Source of the DNA: Acidobacteriota bacterium
Lineage (GTDB): Bacteria > Acidobacteriota > Terriglobia > Acidiferrales > UBA7541
Assembly (NCBI GenBank): GCA_003223215.1
Contig: QHYH01000093.1
Span: 62,001-126,000 of the forward strand
Reading direction: 5' to 3'
Length of the DNA stretch: 64,000 bases
Part shown: positions 40,918 through 49,748 of the stretch, in pieces
How the letters are laid out: every line of letters begins with the position of its first letter
How positions within the stretch are numbered: the stretch's first letter is position 1
Notes under the pieces: model-generated
Seen by the model: the letters and a program-made list of their open reading frames with translations, nothing else
The model's database searches: none
Told to the model about the DNA's origin: nothing
Position numbers and translations under genes: made by a program

Positions 40918-42381
40918 TTGCGGCTGCTGATCAATTCGCAGCACCCGATCATTACTGTCGAGACGCCGGAAGAGGATCGCGTGGAAGCGCTGCTCCTGGA
41001 CGTCGCCGCGGAGCTGGGTGTTCCGCTCTACGAATGGAGCGTCACGACCGGTCTGGCAAAGGCCCACGGCGCGCCCCTGTACAACACCGACAGTCCGGAG
41101 CAAGGGCTCGCGAACATCGCGCTGATTCAGGGCGACGGGATTTTCTTGTTGAAGGATTTTGCGCGCTACTGCGACAACGACAAGATTTGCCGGAGGCTGC
41201 GCGACCTGGCTGAGAAGTTTCGAACCGGGCGGCGTTCGATTGTGCTGACGGCCGCGAAAATGGAGCTGCCTCCGGACCTGGAAGGCGATGCCATGCCTTT
41301 CCAGTTGGGCCTGCCGGAAGTGGAGGATTTGCTACGCGGAGTGAAGCAGGTGCTCGCGGAGCTAAGCCGTGATCGGCACATTGCTATCGCGCTCGATGTT
41401 CCCGCGATGACGCAACTGGCGCAGAATCTGGTTGGCCTGCCGGAGGAAGAGGCCCTGCGCGCGCTGCGGAAGAGCGTGCTCGAGCGAGGGAAGGCCGATG
41501 CGGGGTTGCTCGATGCGGTGCGGGAAGCGAAGCGCGAAGCACTCAAAACCGAGGGATTGTTCGAAACGGTGCGGCGAGACGCGTCATTTATGGACGTGGC
41601 GGGGTTGCGGCACCTCCGTGACCGGATTGCGAAGAGAAAGAATGCCTTGACTCCCGAAGGGCGGCGGTTCGGGCTGGTGCCGCCAAAGGGCGTGCTTATC
41701 ACTGGGGTGCAGGGTTGCGGGAAGAGCCTGGCCGCCCGCGCGGTCGCGGGCGAGTGGGGATTCGAATTGGGGAGGCTGGACGCGGGCGCCCTCTACGACA
41801 AATACGTCGGCGAGAGCGAGCGGCGGCTGCACAAAGCGCTGGAATTGGCGCAGAAACTCGCTCCGCTGGTGTTGTGGATCGACGAAATTGAAAAGGCGTT
41901 TGCCTCGGCCGGCTCGAGCGGCGACGCCGACGCCGGTTTGTCGCAGCGGCTGCTTGCCACACTCCTGACCTGGATGCAAGACCGCGAGGGTGGTGTGTTC
42001 CTGGCGGCAACTTCGAACAACATCACCGTGCTGCCGCCGGAGATGCTGCGCAAAGGGCGATTTGATGAGATTTTTTTCGTAGATTTGCCGAATAGGGAAG
42101 TGCGCGCGGCGTTGTTTGCCCTGCACTTGAAAAAGCGCGGCCGGGACGCGGCAGGATTCGACCTGGCGAAATTAGCCCTCGCGAGCGAAGGCTTCTCCGG
42201 CACGGAAATCGAACAACTCATCGTTGCCGGACTGTACACGGCGTTCAACGCCAAGCAGCAATTGACCACCGACGTCCTGCTCGCAGAGATTCAGAGCACG
42301 CAGCCGCTCAGCGTGACACGCGCGGAAGAGGTGCAGTCCATCCGCGAATGGGCCAAGACCCGCGCCGTGCCCGCGGATTAA
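40918..42381 (+). CDS. AAA+ ATPase, Ycf46-like
   Basis: A 487-residue AAA+ protein. Residues 1-200 resemble the Ycf46 N-terminal domain (LLINSQHPIITVETPEEDRVEALL; IFLLKDFARYC; IVLTAAKMELPPDLEGD). The AAA+ core has Walker A ITGVQGCGKSLAA (about 262-274), Walker B LVLWIDEIEKAF, sensor 1 FLAATSNN and an arginine-finger region MLRKGRFDEIFFVDLP. Cyanobacterial and plastid Ycf46 is linked to bicarbonate use and photosynthesis regulation, but the bacterial role at large is unknown. The first usable start is TTG 40918 without a clear ribosome-binding site; protein-like sequence continues upstream in frame, so the true N-terminus may be lost or start at a non-standard codon. Confidence 0.85.
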   Translation: MRLLINSQHPIITVETPEEDRVEALLLDVAAELGVPLYEWSVTTGLAKAHGAPLYNTDSPEQGLANIALIQGDGIFLLKDFARYCDNDKICRRLRDLAEKFRTGRRSIVLTAAKMELPPDLEGDAMPFQLGLPEVEDLLRGVKQVLAELSRDRHIAIALDVPAMTQLAQNLVGLPEEEALRALRKSVLERGKADAGLLDAVREAKREALKTEGLFETVRRDASFMDVAGLRHLRDRIAKRKNALTPEGRRFGLVPPKGVLITGVQGCGKSLAARAVAGEWGFELGRLDAGALYDKYVGESERRLHKALELAQKLAPLVLWIDEIEKAFASAGSSGDADAGLSQRLLATLLTWMQDREGGVFLAATSNNITVLPPEMLRKGRFDEIFFVDLPNREVRAALFALHLKKRGRDAAGFDLAKLALASEGFSGTEIEQLIVAGLYTAFNAKQQLTTDVLLAEIQSTQPLSVTRAEEVQSIREWAKTRAVPAD

Positions 42382-42953
42382 GCGTCCCTAGACAGGGTCC
42401 TGCGAAGAAACGTGTTGGCCTGTTCGAAGCGCCGTGCCATCCTGTCTCCATCGCACGCCCGTTCCAGAAACGTTTCCGCATCCCACTCGCTCCGTTGGAC
42501 GCCGAAAAAGTCTCCGCCGTAGATGTGAATCGCGCCCGTCAGGCGCCCGATGGGGTTGGTCACGGAATGGATGATGTCTTCTCCCAGCTCGACCGTGTCT
42601 TTTTCACAAAGGGCCTTTGCTCCCGCGGCTTCAAGCCTCCGGCTGCTGTCGGCAGGCAAGCGTCGCCAGAAAATATTGTCTTCGCGGCCGGAGTAGATTC
42701 CAATCACGGCCCACATCTTGTGATTGTGCGGCAGCAAGGTCATCCAAGGCGCCCAGATCACGTTCAGGATGGTGAGATCGCTTCCCTGGTAGAGTTTCTG
42801 CATCTCCGCGCGCTTGGGCTCACCGAGCGCGGAAACCAGGGAAGCGCGATCGGAAAGCGACCGCGCTAAAATCTCGCTGATAGGCGCCTGGGGAGCATTT
42901 TCCCGGACTGCCTTTCGGCAGTCTGAGACGAGCTGATCGAGGTCAAACTTCAT
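42378..42953 (-). CDS. Cysteine-dioxygenase-like cupin
   Basis: A 191-residue cupin of the cysteine dioxygenase-like superfamily. The first cupin motif is LLPHNHKMWAVIGIYSGREDNIFW, where HxH supplies two iron ligands; the second is EDIIHSVTNP with the third His. A final IHIYGGDFFGV is typical of the RmlC-like fold. Related enzymes oxidise thiols (cysteine, 3-mercaptopropionate), but I cannot prove the substrate. Start ATG 42953 (MKFDLDQLVSDCRKAV) is chosen because the sequence above it is non-homologous. The stop overlaps the end of the AAA+ gene by four bases (convergent). Confidence 0.75.
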   Translation of the reverse strand: MKFDLDQLVSDCRKAVRENAPQAPISEILARSLSDRASLVSALGEPKRAEMQKLYQGSDLTILNVIWAPWMTLLPHNHKMWAVIGIYSGREDNIFWRRLPADSSRRLEAAGAKALCEKDTVELGEDIIHSVTNPIGRLTGAIHIYGGDFFGVQRSEWDAETFLERACDGDRMARRFEQANTFLRRTLSRDA

Positions 42954-43060
42954 CGCCGGCCCCCGCGAAGCCAGGGTGAGATGCAAGGTATTGTACCCCC
43001 GTTTCTTACCGACCATTCCGCAGTACGCGCGTCTCCGGACCAAGGTCGTCACCCACGGTC

Positions 43061-43092
43061 AGGAAGTCAGGAAGTCAGGAACTCAGGAACTC
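43061..43092. repeat. Four 8-bp tandem repeats
   Basis: Two aggaagtc units are followed by two aggaactc units, head to tail, in the 272-base gap between the cupin gene and phoH. The pattern A-A-B-B suggests stepwise duplication by slippage. No function is apparent. The rest of the gap contains only a good but unused AGGAGG near 43170. Confidence 0.85.
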
Positions 43093-43225
43093 GTAGCTTG
43101 ACCCGAGCCCAGTGCTGCGCTAGGGTGTAAAGAGTTTCTCCTAGGCGGCGCCAAGCCCCCTATGTGTAGCGAGGAGGAATCCCACGAGCAAGCCGGTTCC
43201 GGTAAGCCGAGAACCTTCCAATTGG

Positions 43226-44254
43226 ATGCGACGTACCGTTCACATTTCCGGACAAATTGAACCCTTCTTTGGCACGCTCGATGAAAACGTGCGCCTGCTT
43301 GAAGACTCGCTGCATGTGCGCACGCATCTGCACGACACGCGGCTGGCCATTGAAGGTGAGCAGGATAACGTGGACCGTGCGGTGACCATCGTCGAGGAAT
43401 ACAATCACCTGACCCGGCACGGGCACAAACTTTCGTCTTCGGAAGTGAAGTCGCTGGTCCGGGTGGCGACCGAAGAGCCGCACGAATCGCCGCGAGGCAT
43501 GTTCGAGCACGGCCGCGCGCGCTCGTTTGGCAAAAAGCAGGTCACGCCGAAAGGCGCCAATCAGCGCCATTACATGGAGGCGATCGAGAAGCACGATATG
43601 GTTTTTGCCACCGGGCCCGGCGGCACGGGGAAAACGTACCTCGCGGTGGCCATGGCGGTGAGCGCGCTGCTGACCAAGCAGGTGAACCGCATCATCCTGG
43701 CGCGGCCGGCGGTCGAAGCCGGCGAGCGGCTGGGATTTTTGCCGGGAACATTGCAACAAAAAATCGATCCTTACATGCGGCCGCTGTACGACGCGCTGTA
43801 TGACATGCTGGACGCGGACAAGCTCGAACGCTTCCTCGAAAAAGGCATCATTGAAGTGGCGCCGCTGGCGTTCATGCGCGGGCGCACGCTAAATGATTCG
43901 TTCGTGATTTTAGACGAAGCGCAAAACACAACGAGCGAGCAGATGAAAATGTTCCTGACGCGGTTGGGCTTCAACTCGAAAGCGGTAGTCACCGGGGACG
44001 TGACGCAGATTGACTTGCCGCAAGGAAAGAAGAGCGGGTTGGTCGAAGCGCTTGAAGTGTGCGGCAAGATCGAAGGAATCGGCTTGGTGCAATTCGGAGA
44101 AAGAGACGTGGTACGTCACAACCTGGTGCAGCAAATCATTCGCGCCTACGAAGACTATGAAACCGCCCATCCGCAGCGTGGCGGCGCGAACGGGAAAGCG
44201 GCCCCGGCAAGAGAGTCCGGGAAAGAATCCGAGCAAGAAATTCCGCAAGGATGA
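43226..44254 (+). CDS. phoH: PhoH family protein (PhoH/YbeZ ATPase)
   Basis: A 342-residue PhoH-like ATPase. Residues 1-80 form the small N-terminal domain found in YbeZ-type members (FGTLDENVRLLEDSLHVRTH; AVTIVEEYNHLTR). The ATPase core has Walker A ATGPGGTGKTYLA (about 130-142), ARPAVEAGERLGFLPG, and Walker B DSFVILDEAQNTT, followed by KAVVTGDVTQIDLP. PhoH/YbeZ partners YbeY in RNA metabolism; here phoH and ybeY overlap by four bases. ATG 43226 lacks a clear ribosome-binding site, the nearest being AGGAGG about 50 bases upstream with no in-frame start beside it. Confidence 0.93.
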   Translation: MRRTVHISGQIEPFFGTLDENVRLLEDSLHVRTHLHDTRLAIEGEQDNVDRAVTIVEEYNHLTRHGHKLSSSEVKSLVRVATEEPHESPRGMFEHGRARSFGKKQVTPKGANQRHYMEAIEKHDMVFATGPGGTGKTYLAVAMAVSALLTKQVNRIILARPAVEAGERLGFLPGTLQQKIDPYMRPLYDALYDMLDADKLERFLEKGIIEVAPLAFMRGRTLNDSFVILDEAQNTTSEQMKMFLTRLGFNSKAVVTGDVTQIDLPQGKKSGLVEALEVCGKIEGIGLVQFGERDVVRHNLVQQIIRAYEDYETAHPQRGGANGKAAPARESGKESEQEIPQG

Positions 44255-44706
44255 TTCTAAATCAGCAGCACGAGGTGCGCCTGGCGCTGCGTCCTCTGGA
44301 ATCGTTCTTGCGCCGCGTGCAGAGGGAACTCGGCTTGAAACCATCCGGCATGACCGTTTGTTTGGTGAGCGCCGCGGGAATGGCACGCTTGAACCAGAAC
44401 TTTCGGAGGAAACAAGGACCGACCGACGTGCTCTCGTTTCCGACGGCCGCGAAGCAGAAACCGGTGCGTTTTCGGCATCGACTGCACGTGACGAACTCCG
44501 GCAGGCACGAGTATTTGGGAGACATCGCGATTTCGCCGGCAACCGCACGGCGTTACGCGAAAAAACAAGAACGTCCCCTTGCAAGTGAGCTTCGCGTGCT
44601 GATTCTGCACGGCGTTTTACATTTGCTCGGTTACGACCATGAAACCGATCATGGCCAGATGGATAGAATCGAGCGGAAGCTGCGCAAGCGCTTCGGGTTG
44701 AGTTGA
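44251..44706 (+). CDS. ybeY: Endoribonuclease YbeY
   Basis: A 151-residue zinc metalloprotein required for 16S rRNA 3' maturation and ribosome quality control. The metal motif HGVLHLLGYDHETD (HxxxHxxxxxH) is intact. RRKQGPTDVLSFP precedes it and YLGDIAISPATARRYA is also typical. It overlaps phoH (ATGA) and the downstream corC-like gene (TGATG), so all three are translationally coupled, an arrangement shared by many bacteria (ybeZ-ybeY-corC). Confidence 0.95.
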   Translation: MILNQQHEVRLALRPLESFLRRVQRELGLKPSGMTVCLVSAAGMARLNQNFRRKQGPTDVLSFPTAAKQKPVRFRHRLHVTNSGRHEYLGDIAISPATARRYAKKQERPLASELRVLILHGVLHLLGYDHETDHGQMDRIERKLRKRFGLS

Positions 44707-45992
44707 TGTATCTAAGCTGGATTTACGCGCTCAGTGTCGTGCTGGTGGGCCTCACGCTGCCCATTTTCTCCTACCTGACACTGATTTACCGCGAGTTGGG
44801 GCGCATGACCACCGGCCGCGTTCACGAACATCTGGACATCTTCGAAGCGGAAATCGAACCAAAGCTGAAAATCAACCGGCGTAGCGGCGGCCGCACCTTC
44901 CGCATCCTCGGCCATTTCTGGCTGGCGTTTTTGGTGCTGGAAACGACGCGCGGGGTGGTGTACTTCGTTCCGAGCACTTGGGAATCGCTGATCGAGTTTT
45001 GCGTGTTTGTCATTCTCGAAGTGGTTTTCGCCATGCATTTTATCCCGGACATGTTGCTGTACCGCACCACGGGCCGCTGGCTGCTTCCGCTCCTGCCGCT
45101 CATTCGAAGCGCGATGTGGCTGGTCTGGCCGGTGCGCGTGTTTCTCGAAGGCGCGGAGTCGCTCGCGCGGATTTCCGAACAGGAAGCGGAAAAGACCGAG
45201 GAGCAGCGCACGGAAGAAGGGATAGAGGCGCTGGTGGAAGCCGCGGAGGAAGAGGGCATCATCGAGCCGGAGCAGGCGGATTTGATCGAGCAAGTGGTGG
45301 AATTCAGCGACAAGCGTGTGCGCGAGGTGATGACTCCCCGGCCGGATATCGTGGCCATTTCTGCAGAGTCTACTCTCGAGGAGCTGCATGCCAAGGTGGT
45401 CGAAACGAAATTCAGCAAGATTCCGGTCTACGAGAAATCGCTGGACGACACTTTCGGCGTGGTCTTCGCGCAAGATCTTTTGCAAATCGCAGATCCGGAT
45501 TTGCCCAAGCGAAGAGTGCGCGAGCTGGTGAAACCGGTTTTGTTCATGCCGGAGACCAAGATTGGATCGGAGTTGTTGCGCGAGATGCGCCAAAAGGGCC
45601 ATCCGCTGGCCGTGGTCATTGATGAACACGGAACGGTGGCGGGAATCGCCACGGTGGAAGACCTGGTGGAAGAGATCGTCGGGGAGAGCGGCAACAGCGG
45701 AAAGCCGCTCGCACCGGACGTGGTTCGCGAACCGGACGGCGGATTGGTCATGCGCGGAAGCATGGCGATTGATGCGGTGGAGGAGTTGCTGGGTGTGCGT
45801 TTTGGCGAGGAAGCCGATGAGACGGTGACCACGCTCGCCGGCCTTTTGAATCATGTTACCGGCAAAGTGCCGGCCTCCGGAGACAAAATTGAAATGGAAG
45901 GCCACCGGTTTGAAGTGGTGGAAGCAAACCAAAGAAAAGTGTTGCGAGTGCGAATCCGCAAACAGATGAAAGCGGTTCCCACAACGACGTAG
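44706..45992 (+). CDS. Hemolysin-family/CorC-type CBS-domain membrane protein
   Basis: A 428-residue protein. The N-terminal part is membrane-embedded but short, with three hydrophobic segments (LSWIYALSVVLVGLTLPIFS; LAFLVLETTRGVVYFV; FCVFVILEVVFAMHFI). A CBS pair follows (about 200-320; REVMTPRPDIVAISAEST; VIDEHGTVAGIATVEDLVEEIVG), then a CorC/HlyC C-terminal domain (EEADETVTTLAGLLNHVTGKVP). Family members are linked to Mg/Co efflux and to sodium or nucleotide sensing; 'hemolysin' is historical. Start ATG 44706 overlaps ybeY in TGATG. The membrane part is less clearly DUF21 than usual. Confidence 0.85.
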   Translation: MYLSWIYALSVVLVGLTLPIFSYLTLIYRELGRMTTGRVHEHLDIFEAEIEPKLKINRRSGGRTFRILGHFWLAFLVLETTRGVVYFVPSTWESLIEFCVFVILEVVFAMHFIPDMLLYRTTGRWLLPLLPLIRSAMWLVWPVRVFLEGAESLARISEQEAEKTEEQRTEEGIEALVEAAEEEGIIEPEQADLIEQVVEFSDKRVREVMTPRPDIVAISAESTLEELHAKVVETKFSKIPVYEKSLDDTFGVVFAQDLLQIADPDLPKRRVRELVKPVLFMPETKIGSELLREMRQKGHPLAVVIDEHGTVAGIATVEDLVEEIVGESGNSGKPLAPDVVREPDGGLVMRGSMAIDAVEELLGVRFGEEADETVTTLAGLLNHVTGKVPASGDKIEMEGHRFEVVEANQRKVLRVRIRKQMKAVPTTT

Positions 45993-46059
45993 GTACACGG
46001 AAACATAGCAGACTTGGAGCCACGGGATAGGCCATCCAGCTCTGCAGGGAGGACAGTCG

Positions 46060-47847
46060 ATGCTCCGCGCGAGGGCCAGAGAGCTTTCTGCGGCTGTTGC
46101 CTTTCTGACGATGATGGCCGTGCCCATCCGTGCGCAACAGCAACGAGCGGCGGAAGAGCCTGCGACGGACATGCACTGGGCCGTCAAGATTCCCATGCGC
46201 GATGGAGCGAAGTTGAACGCGACAATCTTCGCCTCGCACGGGCAGAAGGAGCCACAGCCGGTGATCTTCACGTTTACGCCTTACATCGGCGATTCGTATA
46301 CGGACCGTGCGCTGTACTTTGCAAAGCATGGCTATGTGTACGCGCTCGTGGATGTGCGCGGACGCGGCAATTCGGGAGGGGAATTCGAGCCGTTTGCGAA
46401 TGAGAGCCGCGACGGCTACGACGTGGTGGAATGGTTCGCAAAGCAGCCGTATTGCAACGGAAAAGTGACGATGTGGGGTGGTTCTTACGCGGGATTCGAT
46501 CAGTGGACGGTTCTGAAAGAGTTTCCACCGCACCTGGCTACGATCGTTCCCGCCGCCGCCGCGCATCCCGGGGTGGATTTCCCGTTCCAGTACAACATTT
46601 TTGGCACTTACGAGATGCAATGGCTCACCTTCACGAGCGGAGTCACGGGCAACAGCAACCTTTTTGGAAGCAGCAGTTTTTGGGCGAGCAACGCGCGCGA
46701 AATGTACATGGCGCACTCGGCATTTCAAAGCTATGACAAGCTGGTGGGAAATCCGTCGGCGGTGTTTCAGAAATGGCTAGCGCATCCGGTTCCTGATGCG
46801 TACTACGACGCGATGGTGCCTTCTCCCGAACAATACAAGAAAATCAGCCTGCCGATCCTGACGATTACCGGACATTACGACGGAGATCAGCCGGGAGCTT
46901 TCACTTATTACAAGCGGCACATGCAATACGGAACGCCGGAGGCTAAAGCACAACATTACTTGATCATTGGGCCGTGGGACCACGCGGGAACCCGCACGCC
47001 AAAGGCGGAAGTCGGGGGATTGAAATTCGGCGCAGCAAGTGTTCTCGATCTCAACAAGCTGCACACGGAATGGTACGACTGGACGATGAAGGGCGGTCGA
47101 AAGCCGGAATTCCTGAAGAAGCGCGTGGCTTATTACCTGGTTGGAACGGAGGAGTGGAAGTACGCGGATAGCCTGGAGAGCCTCACAAACACGACGAAGA
47201 CATTTTATTTAAGCTCGGACGGCGCGGCCGGCGACGTGTTTCATTCTGGCGCGTTGCGCGAAAGCAAAGCCGATGGGGGCGCGCCGGGCGATTCTTGGAT
47301 CTACGATCCGCTGGATACACGCCCCGGCGCTCAGGAGCCGGAGGACGATCCCAATTATCTGACGTCGCAACGGGCAGCCATGAACCTGTACGGAGAGGGC
47401 GCGGTTTATCACACCGAGCCCTTTCTGGAAGCCACGGAAGTGACGGGATTTGCAAGGCTGACGCTGTGGTTGAAGATGGATGTGCCGGACACGGACCTCG
47501 AGGCGGACTTGTTTGAAATTCTGCCTGGCGGCAGCTCCGTGTCACTTACGAGCGCGACCATGCGAGCGCGGTATCGAGAGTCTGTCCGAGACGCGAAGCT
47601 CGTGCCGGCCGGAGCGACGGAGGAATACGTGTTTGACAATTTCACTTTTTTCTCGCGGCGCATCGCTGAAGGGAGCCGGCTGCGGCTGATCGTGAGCAGC
47701 ATCAATTCGACGGGGACAGAGAAAAACTACAATAGCGGAGGCGTGGTCGCAGCCGAGACTGGGAAAGATGCGAAGACTGCACATATCAGCCTGATTCACG
47801 ATAGCGCGCATCCCAGCCGCCTGGAGTTGCCGATCGTAAAGCCCTGA
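46060..47847 (+). CDS. CocE/NonD-type hydrolase (peptidase family S15), exported
   Basis: A 595-residue secreted enzyme. After a signal peptide (AAVAFLTMMAVPIRAQQ) is an S15-type alpha/beta-hydrolase: oxyanion Tyr in TFTPYIGD, VDVRGRGNSGG, the nucleophile in MWGGSYAGFDQW, an Asp in TGHYDGDQPG and the His in IGPWDHAGT. A C-terminal jelly-roll domain (ATEVTGFARLTLWLKM; AEGSRLRLIVSSINS) completes the X-Pro dipeptidyl-peptidase/cocaine-esterase architecture. Substrates of most members are unknown; acyl amides, esters and X-Pro peptides are possible. Its stop overlaps the era start (TGATG), so they may be co-transcribed. Confidence 0.9.
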   Translation: MLRARARELSAAVAFLTMMAVPIRAQQQRAAEEPATDMHWAVKIPMRDGAKLNATIFASHGQKEPQPVIFTFTPYIGDSYTDRALYFAKHGYVYALVDVRGRGNSGGEFEPFANESRDGYDVVEWFAKQPYCNGKVTMWGGSYAGFDQWTVLKEFPPHLATIVPAAAAHPGVDFPFQYNIFGTYEMQWLTFTSGVTGNSNLFGSSSFWASNAREMYMAHSAFQSYDKLVGNPSAVFQKWLAHPVPDAYYDAMVPSPEQYKKISLPILTITGHYDGDQPGAFTYYKRHMQYGTPEAKAQHYLIIGPWDHAGTRTPKAEVGGLKFGAASVLDLNKLHTEWYDWTMKGGRKPEFLKKRVAYYLVGTEEWKYADSLESLTNTTKTFYLSSDGAAGDVFHSGALRESKADGGAPGDSWIYDPLDTRPGAQEPEDDPNYLTSQRAAMNLYGEGAVYHTEPFLEATEVTGFARLTLWLKMDVPDTDLEADLFEILPGGSSVSLTSATMRARYRESVRDAKLVPAGATEEYVFDNFTFFSRRIAEGSRLRLIVSSINSTGTEKNYNSGGVVAAETGKDAKTAHISLIHDSAHPSRLELPIVKP

Positions 47848-48821
47848 TGCGAGAAGAAGAGAGTGTTGGGAAGAAACAAGCGTTTCGTTCTGGATTCGTT
47901 GCCATTGTTGGACGCCCGAACGCCGGAAAATCCACGCTGGTCAATCGCCTGGTCGGCCAAAAAATCGCCATCGTCACTTCCAAACCGCAGACCACCCGCA
48001 ATCGCATTCAGGGAATTGTAACCAGCGCGGAAGGCCAGATCATTTTTATCGATACGCCCGGCATGCACGAAGCGAATTCCGCGCTCGGCAGGCAAATGAT
48101 GCAGGAGCTTGCCGCGGCGCTCGAAGGAATCGACGTTCTTCTGCTTATGATGGATGTCAGCCGCCCGGAGCTGAGGGCGGACGAACTGTTGCTCGAAAAG
48201 GCCCGGCGGTTTCGCGGCAAAACCATCCTGGCACTGAACAAAATCGATCGCTTGCCAAAGCCCAAGTTACTCCCAGTGACGGAATCGTTCGCGAAGGCTT
48301 TCGATTTTGCCGCCATTGTGCCGGTTTCGGCGCTAAAGGGTTCCGGCTGTGATGCCTTGCTTAAAGAGATCTGGAAGCATTTGCCGGAGGGTGCGCCGTA
48401 TTTTCCGGAAGACCAAGTGACCGACCAGCCGGAGCGGTTCCTGGCCTCGGAAATCATCCGCGAAAAGGCGATTCAGGTGATGTATCACGAAGTGCCATAC
48501 GCACTGGCCGTGTTTGCGGAAAAGTTTGAAGAGACCCCCAAGCTTCTGCGGATTGAGGCGCTTCTGAACGTCGAGCGAGATTCACAAAAGAAAATCCTCA
48601 TCGGGCACAAGGGGGAAATGATCAAGAGAATCGGAACGGAAGCACGCAAAGAATTGGAGCGTCTTTTCGGAACGAAAATCTACCTTGGGCTGCACGTGAA
48701 AGTGGCGCCGGACTGGCGCGAAAATCCCCAGAAAGTGAGAGAACTCGATTGGCGGCATCAGCTCGAAGAGCTCACAGAGGCTGCCCATGACCGCGAAGAC
48801 CAGGAAGACCAGGAAGAATAG
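47847..48821 (+). CDS. era: GTPase Era
   Basis: A 324-residue GTPase that binds the 3' end of 16S rRNA and helps 30S assembly. G1 is GRPNAGKST, the switch region KPQTTRNRIQGI, G3 DTPGMHE, G4 ALNKIDRL and G5 PVSALKG. The C-terminal KH domain has ERDSQKKILIGHKGEMIKRIG and ends LHVKVAPDWREN. The start overlaps the S15 hydrolase. The position near ybeY is functionally consistent: both act in 16S maturation. A hairpin terminator follows. Confidence 0.97.
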   Translation: MREEESVGKKQAFRSGFVAIVGRPNAGKSTLVNRLVGQKIAIVTSKPQTTRNRIQGIVTSAEGQIIFIDTPGMHEANSALGRQMMQELAAALEGIDVLLLMMDVSRPELRADELLLEKARRFRGKTILALNKIDRLPKPKLLPVTESFAKAFDFAAIVPVSALKGSGCDALLKEIWKHLPEGAPYFPEDQVTDQPERFLASEIIREKAIQVMYHEVPYALAVFAEKFEETPKLLRIEALLNVERDSQKKILIGHKGEMIKRIGTEARKELERLFGTKIYLGLHVKVAPDWRENPQKVRELDWRHQLEELTEAAHDREDQEDQEE

Positions 48822-48847
48822 GGAGCGGTGGCTCCCTGTCTTTCTTG
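48820..48847 (+). terminator. Probable terminator of era
   Basis: A 7-bp stem (agggagc/gctccct) with a four-base loop overlaps the end of the era stop region and is followed by gtctttctt. The T-run is interrupted, so efficiency is uncertain. Confidence 0.5.
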
Positions 48848-48893
48848 CCGTCAGCTAGCAAGCCTCCGGCTTGTCGCCGTCTTTTTGCTTCAG

Positions 48894-49514
48894 CTAGTAG
48901 GCCGACGGCGACCCGCCCTGGCCGTATCCACCGAAAGTCCAGCGCAGCGAGACCGTGGTATAGAGGCCGTACGGGCCGGTGGTGCGGAGGTCGGCTGGGC
49001 CAAGCAGGCGGCTGTAACGTCCCAGATAGTCGACCTGGTGCTGGGTCAGGCGCAGTTCGAAATTCCGCGGCAACCGGTAACCGGCTCCAATCGATCGGTC
49101 ATAAGCGATCGGCTCCATGGATTCTTCGTAGCTGACCTGCGGTATGTTCCTCCCGAAGCTGAATCTTGGCTCGAAGAACAAGAAGAGATGGCGCGCGAAG
49201 GTTTGCCCTAGGGGGTGCATCTCTATATATCCGCTAAAGAGGTAGCGCGCATAGGCGGTGCACTGGGAGGCGGCTCCACCCGCGGTCGACGGTTGAGGAA
49301 ACATGCAGCGGCCTAGGTCGGGCTCGTTGTGCGAAGGCGCCACGGCAAATTCCGTGTAGCCGCGAATCCAGTTGTGTGGAAAAAAGGTCGGGGGCGGCGA
49401 AGCTTCGACGGCGTGACGGGAAGAGCTGAAGGCTTCGTCAGTGACTGTTTGCGAGATGGCGGCGGGAGCCAAAGGGACGGAGAGGGCAGACAGAATCAGA
49501 GCGATCTTTTTCAC
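48894..49514 (-). CDS. Exported protein, possible outer-membrane beta-barrel
   Basis: A 206-residue protein from GTG 49514, which has AAGGAGA at ideal spacing. Signal peptide: KKIALILSALSVPLAPAAIS. The mature part has alternating aromatic and polar strands (RGYTEFAVAP; RYLFSGYIEMHPL; LFLFFEPRFSFG; AGYRLPRNFELRLTQHQVDYLG) and ends near YTTVSLRWTFGG, consistent with a small beta-barrel with a C-terminal aromatic-rich strand. I do not recognise a named family, although acidobacterial proteins with this pattern exist. It stands alone between era and ntrX. Confidence 0.65.
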   Translation of the reverse strand: MKKIALILSALSVPLAPAAISQTVTDEAFSSSRHAVEASPPPTFFPHNWIRGYTEFAVAPSHNEPDLGRCMFPQPSTAGGAASQCTAYARYLFSGYIEMHPLGQTFARHLFLFFEPRFSFGRNIPQVSYEESMEPIAYDRSIGAGYRLPRNFELRLTQHQVDYLGRYSRLLGPADLRTTGPYGLYTTVSLRWTFGGYGQGGSPSAY

Positions 49515-49748
49515 GCAGTGTCTCCTTAGCCGTCGATCCATCGTGATGAAACAGAGTGGGAATTCGTCATCCCCCTGAACAACGCGATTGGAAAAAGCGC
49601 GGGTGGCTAACAGCGCCGCAAAACCGCCGCTTTGTTAATTCTTTGTTTCCAACGGCAACCCGAGTTTGCGAGGATTGTATACGAATGGTGATTTTGCGAA
49701 GGGAAAAAGAACTGGGTTTGCCGTGATTTAGTCAACCGCCCCTTGCGC

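Noticed and set aside
40668-41213. 181-codon open frame before and inside the AAA+ gene
   Set aside because: From about 40918 it is out of frame with the clear AAA+ protein, and the translation is Arg/Ala-rich without motifs.
44712-46271. 519-codon open frame on the minus strand
   Set aside because: Antisense to the CorC-type gene and rich in His/Arg/Gln, a common shadow of GC-rich coding DNA; the plus strand gene has CBS and CorC motifs.
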